Source of the DNA: Marisediminitalea lipolytica
GTDB taxonomy: Bacteria; Pseudomonadota; Gammaproteobacteria; Enterobacterales; Alteromonadaceae
Direction of reading: 5' to 3'
Assembly: GCF_001758465.1 (NCBI RefSeq)
Contig: NZ_MJIC01000013.1
Coordinates: 29,995 to 93,994 of the forward strand
Length of the DNA: 64,000 nucleotides
Shown: one piece after another, positions 9,810-18,015 of the stretch
Layout: the number at the start of each line of letters is the position of its first letter
Position numbering within the stretch: the stretch's first letter is position 1
Translations under genes and position numbers: made by a program
The notes under the pieces: generated by a model
Databases searched by the model: none
What the model was told of the DNA's origin: nothing
What the model saw: only the letters and a program-made list of their open reading frames with translations

Positions 9810-10676
9810 TTAAGACTGGCTTTCCCGCCGGTATGCTGCGGGGCTCAGCCCCGTATGCCGCTTAAAGAATTTATTAAAATAGCCGGGCTCGCTGAAACCC
9901 AGCCGTTCGGCAATCTCGGCCACTGCGATATCACTGAATATCAGATACCGCTTGGCCTCACTTAGTAACGTCTGATGCACCAGCGCCAGCGCGTTCGACT
10001 GGTAATATTGCTGACAAATCTGATTCAGATGCGCCTGACTCACGCCAATTTGGCCTGCATACCAGCTTACCTTGTGCTGCTGCGCGAAGTGCTGGCGAAT
10101 CAACTGCTGAAACTGCCTGAGCTTGCGCTCTGGTTTACTAAAGCCCCCTTCCTCGTTGCGTGCCGGTTGCATACGATGCATCACAATCAACAGCTGTTGT
10201 AACAGCGCCTGCAGCATACTGCTTTGATGGGGCGACGATGCGCTGGCCTCCTGCTGGATAGCCTGACAAATGGTGAGTAATGGCTTACTAAAGGCCATGT
10301 GAACGGCTAGCACAAAGGCTTCGGTCAGCGGTTTTGCACTCTCTCCTATGTTTTGTTCAACCTGTCTGAGCATGGGCGTTGCCACCGATAATACCGTTCC
10401 CTGTGAATTTGCCTGCCAGTCAAAACCGTGCATCACGCCATCCGGAATATACAGTAAAGCAGGCGCATCAATACGATGATGTTCACCGTCTAACTGCACG
10501 TCTACTCCGCCCTCGGTTAGCAGAAATATCTGGGTGATCTGTTTATGCCGATGGGGATGAATCTTCCATTCATGCCGGGCACTTCGCTGGGTGAGCGGTT
10601 CGCAGTATAAAAAGGTCTGATGCAGAAAACTGCCCTTCTCACCATACAGATCGACAAACTCTAAATTTCCCGACAT
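9810..10676 (-). CDS. AraC family regulator with cupin sensor domain
   Basis: A 288-residue regulator. The N-terminal cupin segment carries WKIHPHRHKQITQIFLL, and the C-terminal AraC domain has two helix-turn-helix units (VSWYAGQIGVSQAHLNQIC and IAEIAERLGFSEPGYFNKFF). The cupin and HTH arrangement resembles PobR/HpaA-type activators of hydroxybenzoate or hydroxyphenylacetate genes. It diverges from ligAB with about 104 bases between starts, so it probably activates ligAB in response to protocatechuate or a related acid. Effector assignment is inferred. Confidence 0.85.
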   Translation of the reverse strand: MSGNLEFVDLYGEKGSFLHQTFLYCEPLTQRSARHEWKIHPHRHKQITQIFLLTEGGVDVQLDGEHHRIDAPALLYIPDGVMHGFDWQANSQGTVLSVATPMLRQVEQNIGESAKPLTEAFVLAVHMAFSKPLLTICQAIQQEASASSPHQSSMLQALLQQLLIVMHRMQPARNEEGGFSKPERKLRQFQQLIRQHFAQQHKVSWYAGQIGVSQAHLNQICQQYYQSNALALVHQTLLSEAKRYLIFSDIAVAEIAERLGFSEPGYFNKFFKRHTGLSPAAYRRESQS

Positions 10677-10780
10677 TTTTATTACAATCTAAAAAATTAA
10701 CCATTAAATAACTAATTTAACCCTTATAAAGCAAAAATATCTACATAAAATACAATTATTCAACAATAAAGGGGCTCACC

Positions 10781-11182
10781 ATGAACTGGTCTAAGCAGGA
10801 CTACGATGACATTCCCGGCACCTATGTGTTCGACGGGCAACGGGCGCATCCGGCCTATGCAATCAATAAATTGTTATACACCTTCAACGATGAAGCCTGC
10901 CGTGCTGAGTTCGACGCAGACCCGGCGGCATACTGCGACAAAATGGGCGTGACCGGCGCTTACAAAGAAGCAGTGCTGGCACAGGATTTTCTGGGGCTGT
11001 TGCGATTGGGGGCCAATATCTATTTTCTGGCCAAAATGTGTATCCCTCGTGGTGTTTCCGTGCAGGACGCCGGGGCGGCATTTCAGGGCATCACCACCGA
11101 AGAATTTCAACAGCGTTTGCTTGATAAAGGCAACGGTTTAAGCGACATCCTGGCAAAACGAGGAGATTACTGGAATGGCTAA
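10781..11182 (+). CDS. ligA: Protocatechuate 4,5-dioxygenase alpha subunit
   Basis: Small subunit of the extradiol enzyme that opens protocatechuate between C4 and C5. The 133-residue protein is the length of a free-standing LigA; it contains the LigA-family segment INKLLYTFNDEACRAEFDAD, a helical cap over the active site of LigB. AAGGGG precedes the ATG. Its last 8 bases overlap the start of ligB, indicating coupled translation of the two subunits. Confidence 0.92.
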   Translation: MNWSKQDYDDIPGTYVFDGQRAHPAYAINKLLYTFNDEACRAEFDADPAAYCDKMGVTGAYKEAVLAQDFLGLLRLGANIYFLAKMCIPRGVSVQDAGAAFQGITTEEFQQRLLDKGNGLSDILAKRGDYWNG

Positions 11183-12014
11183 AATTATTGGTGGTATCAC
11201 CAGCTCACATATTCCCGCCGTAGGCAATGCCATCTCCCAGGGGTTAACCCAGGAGCCCTACTGGAAGCGCTTTTTTGATGGTTATGAACCGGCTAAAGCC
11301 TGGTTAAAAGAAGCCAAACCGGATCTGGTGATTGTGGTATACAACGATCACGGCTTAAATTTCTTTTTGGATAAGATGCCAACCTTTGCCTTAGGTTGTG
11401 CCGACATCTACGAAAACGCCGATGAAGGTTGGGGATTAAAACCTACGGCACCGTTTACCGGCGATGCAAAACTGTCGTGGCATATCGCGCAATCCTTAAT
11501 TGACCAGGAATTCGACATTTGTACTTGTCAGGAAATGAAAGTGGATCATGGTTTTGTTAACCCCATCCGTGCGCTGTTTGGCGATCACGTTGATTGGCCG
11601 GTAAAAGCCATTCCACTGGCTGTTAACACCGTTCAGCATCCGGTGCCCTCTGCCGCACGCTGCCTTAAACTGGGTAAAGCATTGGGTAAAGCCCTGGAGT
11701 CCTATCCGGAGGATACGCGGGTGGTAATTTTAGGTACCGGTGGTATGTCGCATCAGCTGCAAGGTGAGCGTGCCGGCATTATTGACGTGGAATTCGATTT
11801 AGAATGCATGGATAAAATCGCTACCGATCCTGAGTGGATGACGCAGTTCTCCAATGCTGAGATCATTCGCCGGGCTGGCAGTGAGGGTATCGAAACCATC
11901 ATGTGGTTGGTTATGCGTGGCGCCTTAAAGGATGATGCAGCAGTACTACACAAGCATTACCATGCGCCAATCTCTAACACCGGTGCCGGCGTACTGGTGC
12001 TGGATAATCAGTAA
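11175..12014 (+). CDS. ligB: Protocatechuate 4,5-dioxygenase beta (catalytic) subunit
   Basis: Catalytic Fe(II) subunit of type II extradiol dioxygenases, 279 residues. Visible motifs are GGITSSHIPAVGNA near the start (metal His), VVYNDHGLNFF (metal His region), KVDHGFVNP and the C-terminal GTGGMSHQL. With LigA and VanAB this gives vanillate to protocatechuate to 4-carboxy-2-hydroxymuconate semialdehyde. The later enzymes (LigC, LigI, LigJ, LigK) are not in this window. A gallate or methylgallate substrate cannot be excluded. Confidence 0.92.
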   Translation: MAKIIGGITSSHIPAVGNAISQGLTQEPYWKRFFDGYEPAKAWLKEAKPDLVIVVYNDHGLNFFLDKMPTFALGCADIYENADEGWGLKPTAPFTGDAKLSWHIAQSLIDQEFDICTCQEMKVDHGFVNPIRALFGDHVDWPVKAIPLAVNTVQHPVPSAARCLKLGKALGKALESYPEDTRVVILGTGGMSHQLQGERAGIIDVEFDLECMDKIATDPEWMTQFSNAEIIRRAGSEGIETIMWLVMRGALKDDAAVLHKHYHAPISNTGAGVLVLDNQ

Positions 12015-12064
12015 TACGTGCTCTGACTTGTCACTGGCCGTGCGTTTGATTGCGGCTGGTGATT

Positions 12065-12195
12065 TATACCAATCCTTCTAGATGAGCGGCATCAGTCACT
12101 TTTGATTTGGCGTCATCAAACCGGCAAATGACTTCTTTGTCAGTCGACATGAAATCTCGCGCTGAGTGAGCACCTATCCAGGCGGATTGGTATTA
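12065..12195. mobile_element. MITE-like element with 11-12 bp terminal inverted repeats
   Basis: A 131-bp noncoding segment starts with TATACCAATCC (12065-12075) and ends with GGATTGGTATTA (12184-12195), near-perfect inverted repeats. It occupies the gap after ligB, and its right terminal TTA forms the stop codon of the response regulator on the other strand. The ends resemble those of the smaller element at 393-471. No transposase is present. No target duplication is evident, so insertion is inferred. Confidence 0.6.
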
Positions 12196-12837
12196 CTCTT
12201 CCATATTCATCATTTGTTTAAACAGCACACCTGCCTGAGTGCGGTTTATGACTTCGAGTTTGCGCAATACCGCCGAAGCGTGCTGCTTTACCGTAGATTC
12301 AGATATCTCCAGCTCGTAGGCGATCTGTTTATTGAGCAAACCATCTGCCATCATTTTCAGCACTTTAAACTGATGGGGAGTGAGCTGAGCAAGGCGGTCA
12401 GCAAAGGCCTTTTCCTGCTTGTTTTCAAGTCTTTCGATTGCATCGTTAATGTTATCCGGCAGCCACTGCTCACCATCGAGAACGCGATTAACGGCTTGGG
12501 CAATTTCCACCAGCGGGGTGGATTTTGGAATGTACCCACTCGCGCCTAAATCAATGGCTTTGCGGATTAACACCGGGTCTTCCTCTGCCGAGACAATAAC
12601 CACCAGCACACCAGGAAATTGCGTGCGTAAAGTGCTTAACCCGGTCAGCCCTTCGTTACCCGGCATGTTTAAATCTAAAAATACCAACTCTAGCGACTCG
12701 TCAGCCTCAATGGCTTCATACGCTTCTGAAAATGAGGCAACCTCAGTAATGCTGTCACCCACAATATCAACCAACGCCTGGCGCATGGCGGCGCGAAATA
12801 GCGGATGATCATCGGCAATTAAAGCTCTGGCGTCCAT
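12193..12837 (-). CDS. LuxR/NarL family response regulator, CrbR-like
   Basis: Two-domain regulator of 214 residues: receiver domain with IADDHPLF, phosphoacceptor Asp in LVFLDLNMPG, and the conserved Lys in GYIPKS; C-terminal LuxR helix-turn-helix with LTPHQFKVLKMMADGLLNKQ and ISESTVKQHASAVLRKL. CrbR/ErdR proteins of this type are phosphorylated by SLC5-domain kinases like the one at 3448-6825 and activate acetyl-CoA synthetase. The ATG at 12837 is preferred over an in-frame TTG at 12867, although neither has a strong ribosome site. The stop codon lies inside the repeat end at 12184-12195, so the C terminus may have been set by that insertion. Confidence 0.87.
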   Translation of the reverse strand: MDARALIADDHPLFRAAMRQALVDIVGDSITEVASFSEAYEAIEADESLELVFLDLNMPGNEGLTGLSTLRTQFPGVLVVIVSAEEDPVLIRKAIDLGASGYIPKSTPLVEIAQAVNRVLDGEQWLPDNINDAIERLENKQEKAFADRLAQLTPHQFKVLKMMADGLLNKQIAYELEISESTVKQHASAVLRKLEVINRTQAGVLFKQMMNMEE

Positions 12838-12900
12838 AATCGGCTTATTCGTTAATATTTTGTTCAAATAGTTACTTAAAACGATAGTGACATCAAGTTG

Positions 12901-12922
12901 AAAAAGGCGACAAACGCCGCCT
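12901..12922 (-). terminator. Weak terminator between receptor and regulator genes
   Basis: On the minus strand AGGCG...CGCCT forms a 5-bp stem with an 8-nt loop followed by TTTT. It lies downstream of the TonB receptor gene and upstream of the response regulator. Confidence 0.4.
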
Positions 12923-13021
12923 CAGTGCGATGATTCAGTCTCGTTTCTTTGCGTTAACACTCTGCAGGCTGTTTACAAACGTCACGAGCGAATAGAGTAC
13001 AGTAGTTTGTCAACAGCCTGC

Positions 13022-13046
13022 CTGAGGCGGCGTACGCCGCCTTCAG
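13022..13046. repeat. GC-rich palindrome after the TonB receptor gene
   Basis: AGGCGGCG-TA-CGCCGCCT is a perfect 8-bp inverted repeat directly at the receptor stop codon. Its left arm CTGAGGCGGCGT is also complementary to ACGCCGCCTCAG at 12914-12925, so two alternative RNA folds are possible. No T-run follows. Confidence 0.5.
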
Positions 13047-13047
13047 T

Positions 13048-15318
13048 TTAGAACCGATAGCTTACCGATAAGTGTACGGTGCGCGGATCGCCATAGTAAC
13101 CCACCAGCGTGGTATCACCGCCCAGGCCTGGCAATAAGTTACCATCGTCATCACGGCCGCCGGTAAAGTTATAGCCACCAACGCGATACTCTTCGTCGGT
13201 CAGGTTTTTAGCATGTAAACCAACCTGCCAGTCGCCGTCTTCGCTGTACCAGGTTACGCTGGCGTTCACCAATCCATACCCCTCTTGGGCTAACAGCGGA
13301 TCAGGTGATTCAAACAGTTCATAATCGTCACGGTAGTAGTAATTGGCATTAAAGATAACATCGCCTATGCCGGTGGTCAGCACATAGTTGGCGGCAAAGT
13401 TCATGGTGTATTCAGGCGTATTCGAGATAACAAAGTTATCAGACAAGTCGATTGGATTGCCGGCAGCATCAACCGAGCGCACTTCGGTAAAGCTTGCATC
13501 GATAGTCCCCAGCGAGCCTGACAATGTTAAGGCATCCGTTACTACGTAAGTGATTTCCACTTCAAGTCCCGATGCATCAGATTCACCTACGTTAGCAATA
13601 CGCTGAGTGGGCTGTGCAAGGTCGTCAGAAGGCACGTTTACCACATACTGACGATCGGTGTAGTCGAGCCAGAACGCCGTGGCATTTAATCTGAAATTAT
13701 CCGACAGGTCTGTTTTTACCCCCAGCTCATAAGAGTTAACCTCTTCTGGTGCGGCAGGCTCCTGGTAAAATGTTGCCCGCGGGTTATACATGCCCGACTT
13801 AAAGCCCTGCGAGAAACTGGCATAGAACATGGTATCGTCTGAATACTGGTATTCTACCCCTAAACGAGGCGTCACCCTTGACCAGGATTCACTGTCATCT
13901 ATCACCGTATTACCTACATCATCCGGGCGTACATAACCATCCACCCAACCAGAATAGGGATATGCCGGGCCAATTCGCGTTGCGGCATTAACCACCCCGT
14001 CTTTTTTGTCGTTGGTATAACGTAATCCGGCAGTCAGTGACCATTTATCGGTAAAATCGTAACTCACCTGGCCATAGGCGGCATAACTCTCGGTATCGGT
14101 ACAACCGCTTTGCTCAATTGAAATACCAAATGCGACTAAATAGGCATCGTAGATACCGCAGGCCTCGGCGTCGTAATAATACACACCAGAGACAAAGGTC
14201 AGGTCCTCGCCAACGAAGTTAAGCTGCACTTCCTGACTGAACTGTTTATCGTTGTATTCGGCCGGTGTATCAAAGATTGGAATTGGTGTGCTGTCAAAGT
14301 CGATATTGGTTGGCGAATCACCTTTACGTTTGGCGGTAATGGATTTTAGTGACCAGCTATCGTTCAGGTTCCAGTCAACCGTCAGGCTCATACCTTCAAG
14401 CTCAACTTTGTTCCAGGTTGGTAAGCTGCTGTAAGAGTCATATACGCTATCCGGAGATGGAGCATTCGCGCCCGGAATAATACTGTCTACCAGGCGGTAA
14501 CCGCCTTTTGCGTTAGAGTCGTCGGTAGTTTTGTCGTAGTTAAACCGTAAAAACAAATCTTCGCTAGCCTGATATTCAAGAGTCAGGCGACCGGCCAGAA
14601 TATCCTTGTTATAGTTTTCGTCATCCTGCCCTTCAGGCACGCTTAAAAACTTACCAAAGCCATCCCGTTGTAATGAAGCCACGGCAAGTCCAAGATACAG
14701 TTTGTCGGTCAGCGGAATTTGACCGCTTAATTTAAGGTCACGTTGTGATGCAGTTCCCACAGTAGCTTTGACGGCGAATTCAGCATCACCACTCATTTTT
14801 TTAGTGATGTATTTAACCGCACCACCAATTGTATTTTTGCCATAGAGCGTACCTTGTGGTCCGCGCAGGACCTCAATGCGCTCAACATCGTAAAGGTCAA
14901 GTACCGCACCCTGAGGCCGTGCAATATAGACATCATCGATGTAAATACCAACCCCTGGCTCAAATCCCCATACCGGATCCTGTTGGCCTACGCCACGAAT
15001 AAACGCGGTTAATGTTGAGTTTGTGCCACGACTAACCTGAAGCGTGGTATTAGGCGAAAACTGTTGAATTTCTGTTAAATTTTCTATTCCCTTCTCCAGT
15101 AATTCTGCTTCACCAAGCGACGTAATGGCTACCGGTACTTCCTGTAAACTCTCAACAGTCCGACGGGCGGTCACTTCAATTTTTTCCAGTTTGCCTTTTT
15201 CAGGCGCGCCTTCAGAATCTTGCGCCACAGCTGCGTTTGAGCCTAAGCAAGCCAATGTAACAGCAGTAGCACAAAGTGTACGGGTAAAATTCATTGTATA
15301 ACCGGATGTGTGTTTCAT
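13048..15318 (-). CDS. TonB-dependent outer membrane receptor
   Basis: A 756-residue TonB-dependent transporter. It has a signal peptide (after MNFTRTLCATAVTLACLGSN, cleaved near AVAQ), a TonB-box-like KIEVTARR, a plug domain with SLGEAELL and VLRGPQGTLYGKNTIGGAV, a 22-strand barrel region, and a C-terminal aromatic residue (SVSYRF) as outer membrane proteins have. AAGGGA stands before the chosen ATG. It diverges from the GntP permease and hydroxybutyrate genes, so it probably imports oligomers or esters handled by that cluster; its substrate cannot be read from sequence. Confidence 0.9.
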   Translation of the reverse strand: MKHTSGYTMNFTRTLCATAVTLACLGSNAAVAQDSEGAPEKGKLEKIEVTARRTVESLQEVPVAITSLGEAELLEKGIENLTEIQQFSPNTTLQVSRGTNSTLTAFIRGVGQQDPVWGFEPGVGIYIDDVYIARPQGAVLDLYDVERIEVLRGPQGTLYGKNTIGGAVKYITKKMSGDAEFAVKATVGTASQRDLKLSGQIPLTDKLYLGLAVASLQRDGFGKFLSVPEGQDDENYNKDILAGRLTLEYQASEDLFLRFNYDKTTDDSNAKGGYRLVDSIIPGANAPSPDSVYDSYSSLPTWNKVELEGMSLTVDWNLNDSWSLKSITAKRKGDSPTNIDFDSTPIPIFDTPAEYNDKQFSQEVQLNFVGEDLTFVSGVYYYDAEACGIYDAYLVAFGISIEQSGCTDTESYAAYGQVSYDFTDKWSLTAGLRYTNDKKDGVVNAATRIGPAYPYSGWVDGYVRPDDVGNTVIDDSESWSRVTPRLGVEYQYSDDTMFYASFSQGFKSGMYNPRATFYQEPAAPEEVNSYELGVKTDLSDNFRLNATAFWLDYTDRQYVVNVPSDDLAQPTQRIANVGESDASGLEVEITYVVTDALTLSGSLGTIDASFTEVRSVDAAGNPIDLSDNFVISNTPEYTMNFAANYVLTTGIGDVIFNANYYYRDDYELFESPDPLLAQEGYGLVNASVTWYSEDGDWQVGLHAKNLTDEEYRVGGYNFTGGRDDDGNLLPGLGGDTTLVGYYGDPRTVHLSVSYRF

Positions 15319-15507
15319 AGGGTGTCCCTTGTTTTAGTAAGTCAACAAAATCTTTCTGAAGAACGCGGTCGAAATAACTGTAGAGTTTTTTAACAATTTC
15401 GTAACTAGTACCATCGTACTATGGGCAGATTTACGTTTGCGGGTCACACTTTGCTCCATTCCTGAAGAGTCTGCGGTCACAGATTTCAATCAAAGGAAAG
15501 TAACATT

Positions 15508-16803
15508 ATGTTTAGTTTACTCGGACTGGTTGGTGGACTAGGACTGCTTATCGTACTCACTATCCGCGGTATGAATTTATTCATTGCCGCGCCGCTGTGT
15601 GCGTTGCTTGTTGCCTTAACAAGCGGCCTTCCCCTGTTCACCGGCGACGCAAATTTCGTCACCACTTATATGAGTGGCTTCGCAGGTTTTATCTCCGCCT
15701 GGTTTTTTATGTTTTTACTCGGGGCGATTTTTGGCAAATTCATGGAAGATACCGGTGCAGCAGACTCCGTTGCCCGCTGGATTGTAGGCAAACTCGGCTT
15801 TAAACATGCCGTTGTCGCAGTGGTGTTGGCCTGCGCGATTTTAACCTACGGTGGTGTCAGCCTGTTTGTGGTGGCCTTCTCGGTGTACCCCATGGCGCTT
15901 AGTCTGTTTAAGGATGCCAACCTGCCACGGCGCTTTATACCTGCGACCATGGCCTTTGGTTCGGTAACCTTTACCATGACCTCCGCCGGCTCGCCGGAAA
16001 TCCAGAACTGGATCCCGATTAAATACCTGGGTACCTCACCGTTTGCCGGTTGGGAAGTCAGTCTGGTAGTGGCAATATTTATGGCGTCATTTGGCTACTG
16101 GTGGCTTAAACGCATGATTGGCAAAGCCATTGCCAAAGGTGAAACCTTTGAAGCTCGCGCCTCGGACCCGAAAGTGCCCGTGCGTGATTTACCTCACCCG
16201 TTAACCGGGGTTGTGCCTCTGGTAGTGGTATTAGTTTTAAGCTTCTGGCTGCACGAGTCACTGGCACAACTGGCGCTGATTGTTGCGCTGTCCGGTGGCG
16301 TATTAACCCTGATGCTGATTAACTTTCAGTACTTCCACGACCTGTCCAAAGCGGTTAACAGCGGCACCACTGGCGCCCTCGTCGCCATAGGTAATACTGC
16401 TGCGGTAGTAGGATTTGGTTCAATTGCCAAAAATACTGAGGCTTTTCAGGCTACGGTAGAAGTAATGGCGAACCTGCCCGGAAACGAACTGATTGGCGCG
16501 GCCGTTGCCGTTAGTGTTATCGCTGGGTTAACCGGTTCGGCATCCGGCGGACAGGCTATCGTGTTACCGCTGATTGGCCAGCACTATATCGACCGTGGTG
16601 TTGAACCGGAAGAGTTGCACCGTATTGTGGCTATCTCCTCTGGCGCTCTGGACTCTTTGCCGCATAATGGTTACGTTGTGACTACGATTCGGGCAATTTG
16701 TCATGAAACCCATAAAGCCGCTTATGGTGCGGTGGCAGCGCTTACGGTGGTAGTGCCGCTCATTGGTGTGGCAATGGCCATTGCACTGTTCAGTTTCTTT
16801 TAA
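15508..16803 (+). CDS. GntP family permease (probable 3-hydroxybutyrate/organic acid importer)
   Basis: A 431-residue inner membrane permease with about 12 hydrophobic segments, of the gluconate:H+ symporter (GntP) superfamily. Characteristic stretches are FFMFLLGAIFGKFMEDTGAA, AILTYGGVSLFVVAF and SGSASGGQAIVLPLIGQ. AAAGGAAAG precedes the ATG. It heads a tight four-gene run with a hydrolase, a PHB-depolymerase-type esterase and 3-hydroxybutyrate dehydrogenase, so hydroxybutyrate or a short oligomer is the likely cargo. The substrate is inferred from context. Confidence 0.85.
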   Translation: MFSLLGLVGGLGLLIVLTIRGMNLFIAAPLCALLVALTSGLPLFTGDANFVTTYMSGFAGFISAWFFMFLLGAIFGKFMEDTGAADSVARWIVGKLGFKHAVVAVVLACAILTYGGVSLFVVAFSVYPMALSLFKDANLPRRFIPATMAFGSVTFTMTSAGSPEIQNWIPIKYLGTSPFAGWEVSLVVAIFMASFGYWWLKRMIGKAIAKGETFEARASDPKVPVRDLPHPLTGVVPLVVVLVLSFWLHESLAQLALIVALSGGVLTLMLINFQYFHDLSKAVNSGTTGALVAIGNTAAVVGFGSIAKNTEAFQATVEVMANLPGNELIGAAVAVSVIAGLTGSASGGQAIVLPLIGQHYIDRGVEPEELHRIVAISSGALDSLPHNGYVVTTIRAICHETHKAAYGAVAALTVVVPLIGVAMAIALFSFF

Positions 16804-16812
16804 GGAGTGACC

Positions 16813-18000
16813 ATGGCACGGATAGTTGCGTTATGTGTGGCATTGCTGCTGGTATTACCTGCTTGTGCAGCCAATGAGGTAGCGCCATTACTCACAACCA
16901 AGCAACGCTTTAGCATGCCAGCCTACACGACGGTCGGTGGCCGCACCATAGAGTCGTTGCAAGTAGGTTGGGAAAGCTACGGTAAGCTGAATCAGGCCCG
17001 GGACAATGTTATTTTGATCACCCATTACTTTTCTGCCAATTCCCATGCGGCGGGTAAATATCATCCTGATGATGCTACCTCCGGCTACTGGGATGCGATT
17101 ATTGGCCCCGGTAAAGCGATTGATACCAATCAGTATTTTGTGATCAGTGTGGATAGCCTGGCCAATCTGAATGCCAACGATCCCAGCGTGATCACTACCG
17201 GTCCTTCAAGCATAAACCCTGATACTGGCAAGCCTTATGGTCTTGACTTTCCGGTGGTGACCATCAAGGATTTTGTTAATGTGCAAAAAGCCGTGTTAGA
17301 AAGCCTGGGCATTAGCAAACTTCACGCGGTTATCGGGCCATCCATGGGCTCCATGCAGGCACTGGAATGGGCAGCCAGTTATCCGGATTGGGTTCCCCGC
17401 ATGATTTCAGTCATCGGCAGCGGAGACAGTGACGCCTGGACCACGGCCGCCCTTGAACAATGGGCGATTCCCATTCGCCTGGATAAACACTGGCAGGACG
17501 GTGACTACTACAATAGCCAGCCCCCCGTTGATGGTCTGGCCGCTTCACTGATGTTAATTACCCAACAGGCCTTGCACCCGTTATATTTTAATCAGCAGGG
17601 TGAAACGCTGAATTATCATCCGCTGGAAACGGGGCCACTCAGCAGCATCCGGGAGTCTCACAGTATTGTGAACTGGTTAACCCAACGCGCCCGTACCCGG
17701 GCTCAGAAAATGGATGCTAACCATTTGCTTTATCTGGTTAGGGCCTGTCAGCTTTTTCTGGCGGGTCATGGCGACTCACTGCAACAAAGTATGCGTTCGG
17801 TAAAAGCAAAAACCCTGTTTTTGCCGGCCGAAAACGATTTACTGTTAATGCCGTACATGGCTCAAAAAGCCCATGATGCATTGTTAAAACAAGGCAAAAA
17901 CAGCCGCTATGAAGAATTAGAAGGTAATCTGGGGCATTTTGACGGCGTCGTTAACATGCAACAAAAAGCCGAACTGATTCGGTCATTTTTGCAACATTAA
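16813..18000 (+). CDS. Exported alpha/beta hydrolase, MetX (homoserine O-acetyltransferase) fold
   Basis: A 395-residue protein with an N-terminal signal (ALLLVLPACAAN; could be a lipoprotein via LPAC or be cleaved at AxA). The fold is that of MetX: GPSMGSMQALEWAASYPDW contains the nucleophile Ser, PAENDLLLMP the acid, and GHFDG the His. True MetX enzymes are cytosolic, so an exported form beside a PHB depolymerase more likely hydrolyses esters or hydroxybutyrate oligomers in the periplasm. The ATG at 16813 with AAGGAG five bases upstream is preferred over a GTG at 16807. Confidence 0.8.
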   Translation: MARIVALCVALLLVLPACAANEVAPLLTTKQRFSMPAYTTVGGRTIESLQVGWESYGKLNQARDNVILITHYFSANSHAAGKYHPDDATSGYWDAIIGPGKAIDTNQYFVISVDSLANLNANDPSVITTGPSSINPDTGKPYGLDFPVVTIKDFVNVQKAVLESLGISKLHAVIGPSMGSMQALEWAASYPDWVPRMISVIGSGDSDAWTTAALEQWAIPIRLDKHWQDGDYYNSQPPVDGLAASLMLITQQALHPLYFNQQGETLNYHPLETGPLSSIRESHSIVNWLTQRARTRAQKMDANHLLYLVRACQLFLAGHGDSLQQSMRSVKAKTLFLPAENDLLLMPYMAQKAHDALLKQGKNSRYEELEGNLGHFDGVVNMQQKAELIRSFLQH

Positions 18001-18015
18001 CAAGGACACAATACA

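Noticed and set aside
15438..15481. Two TGCGG(G)TCACA direct repeats before the GntP gene
   Set aside because: Only two imperfect copies, no adjacent regulator with a matching known site; could be chance.
16813..18000. Methionine biosynthesis enzyme MetX
   Set aside because: An export signal and the hydroxybutyrate context argue against a cytosolic acetyltransferase.
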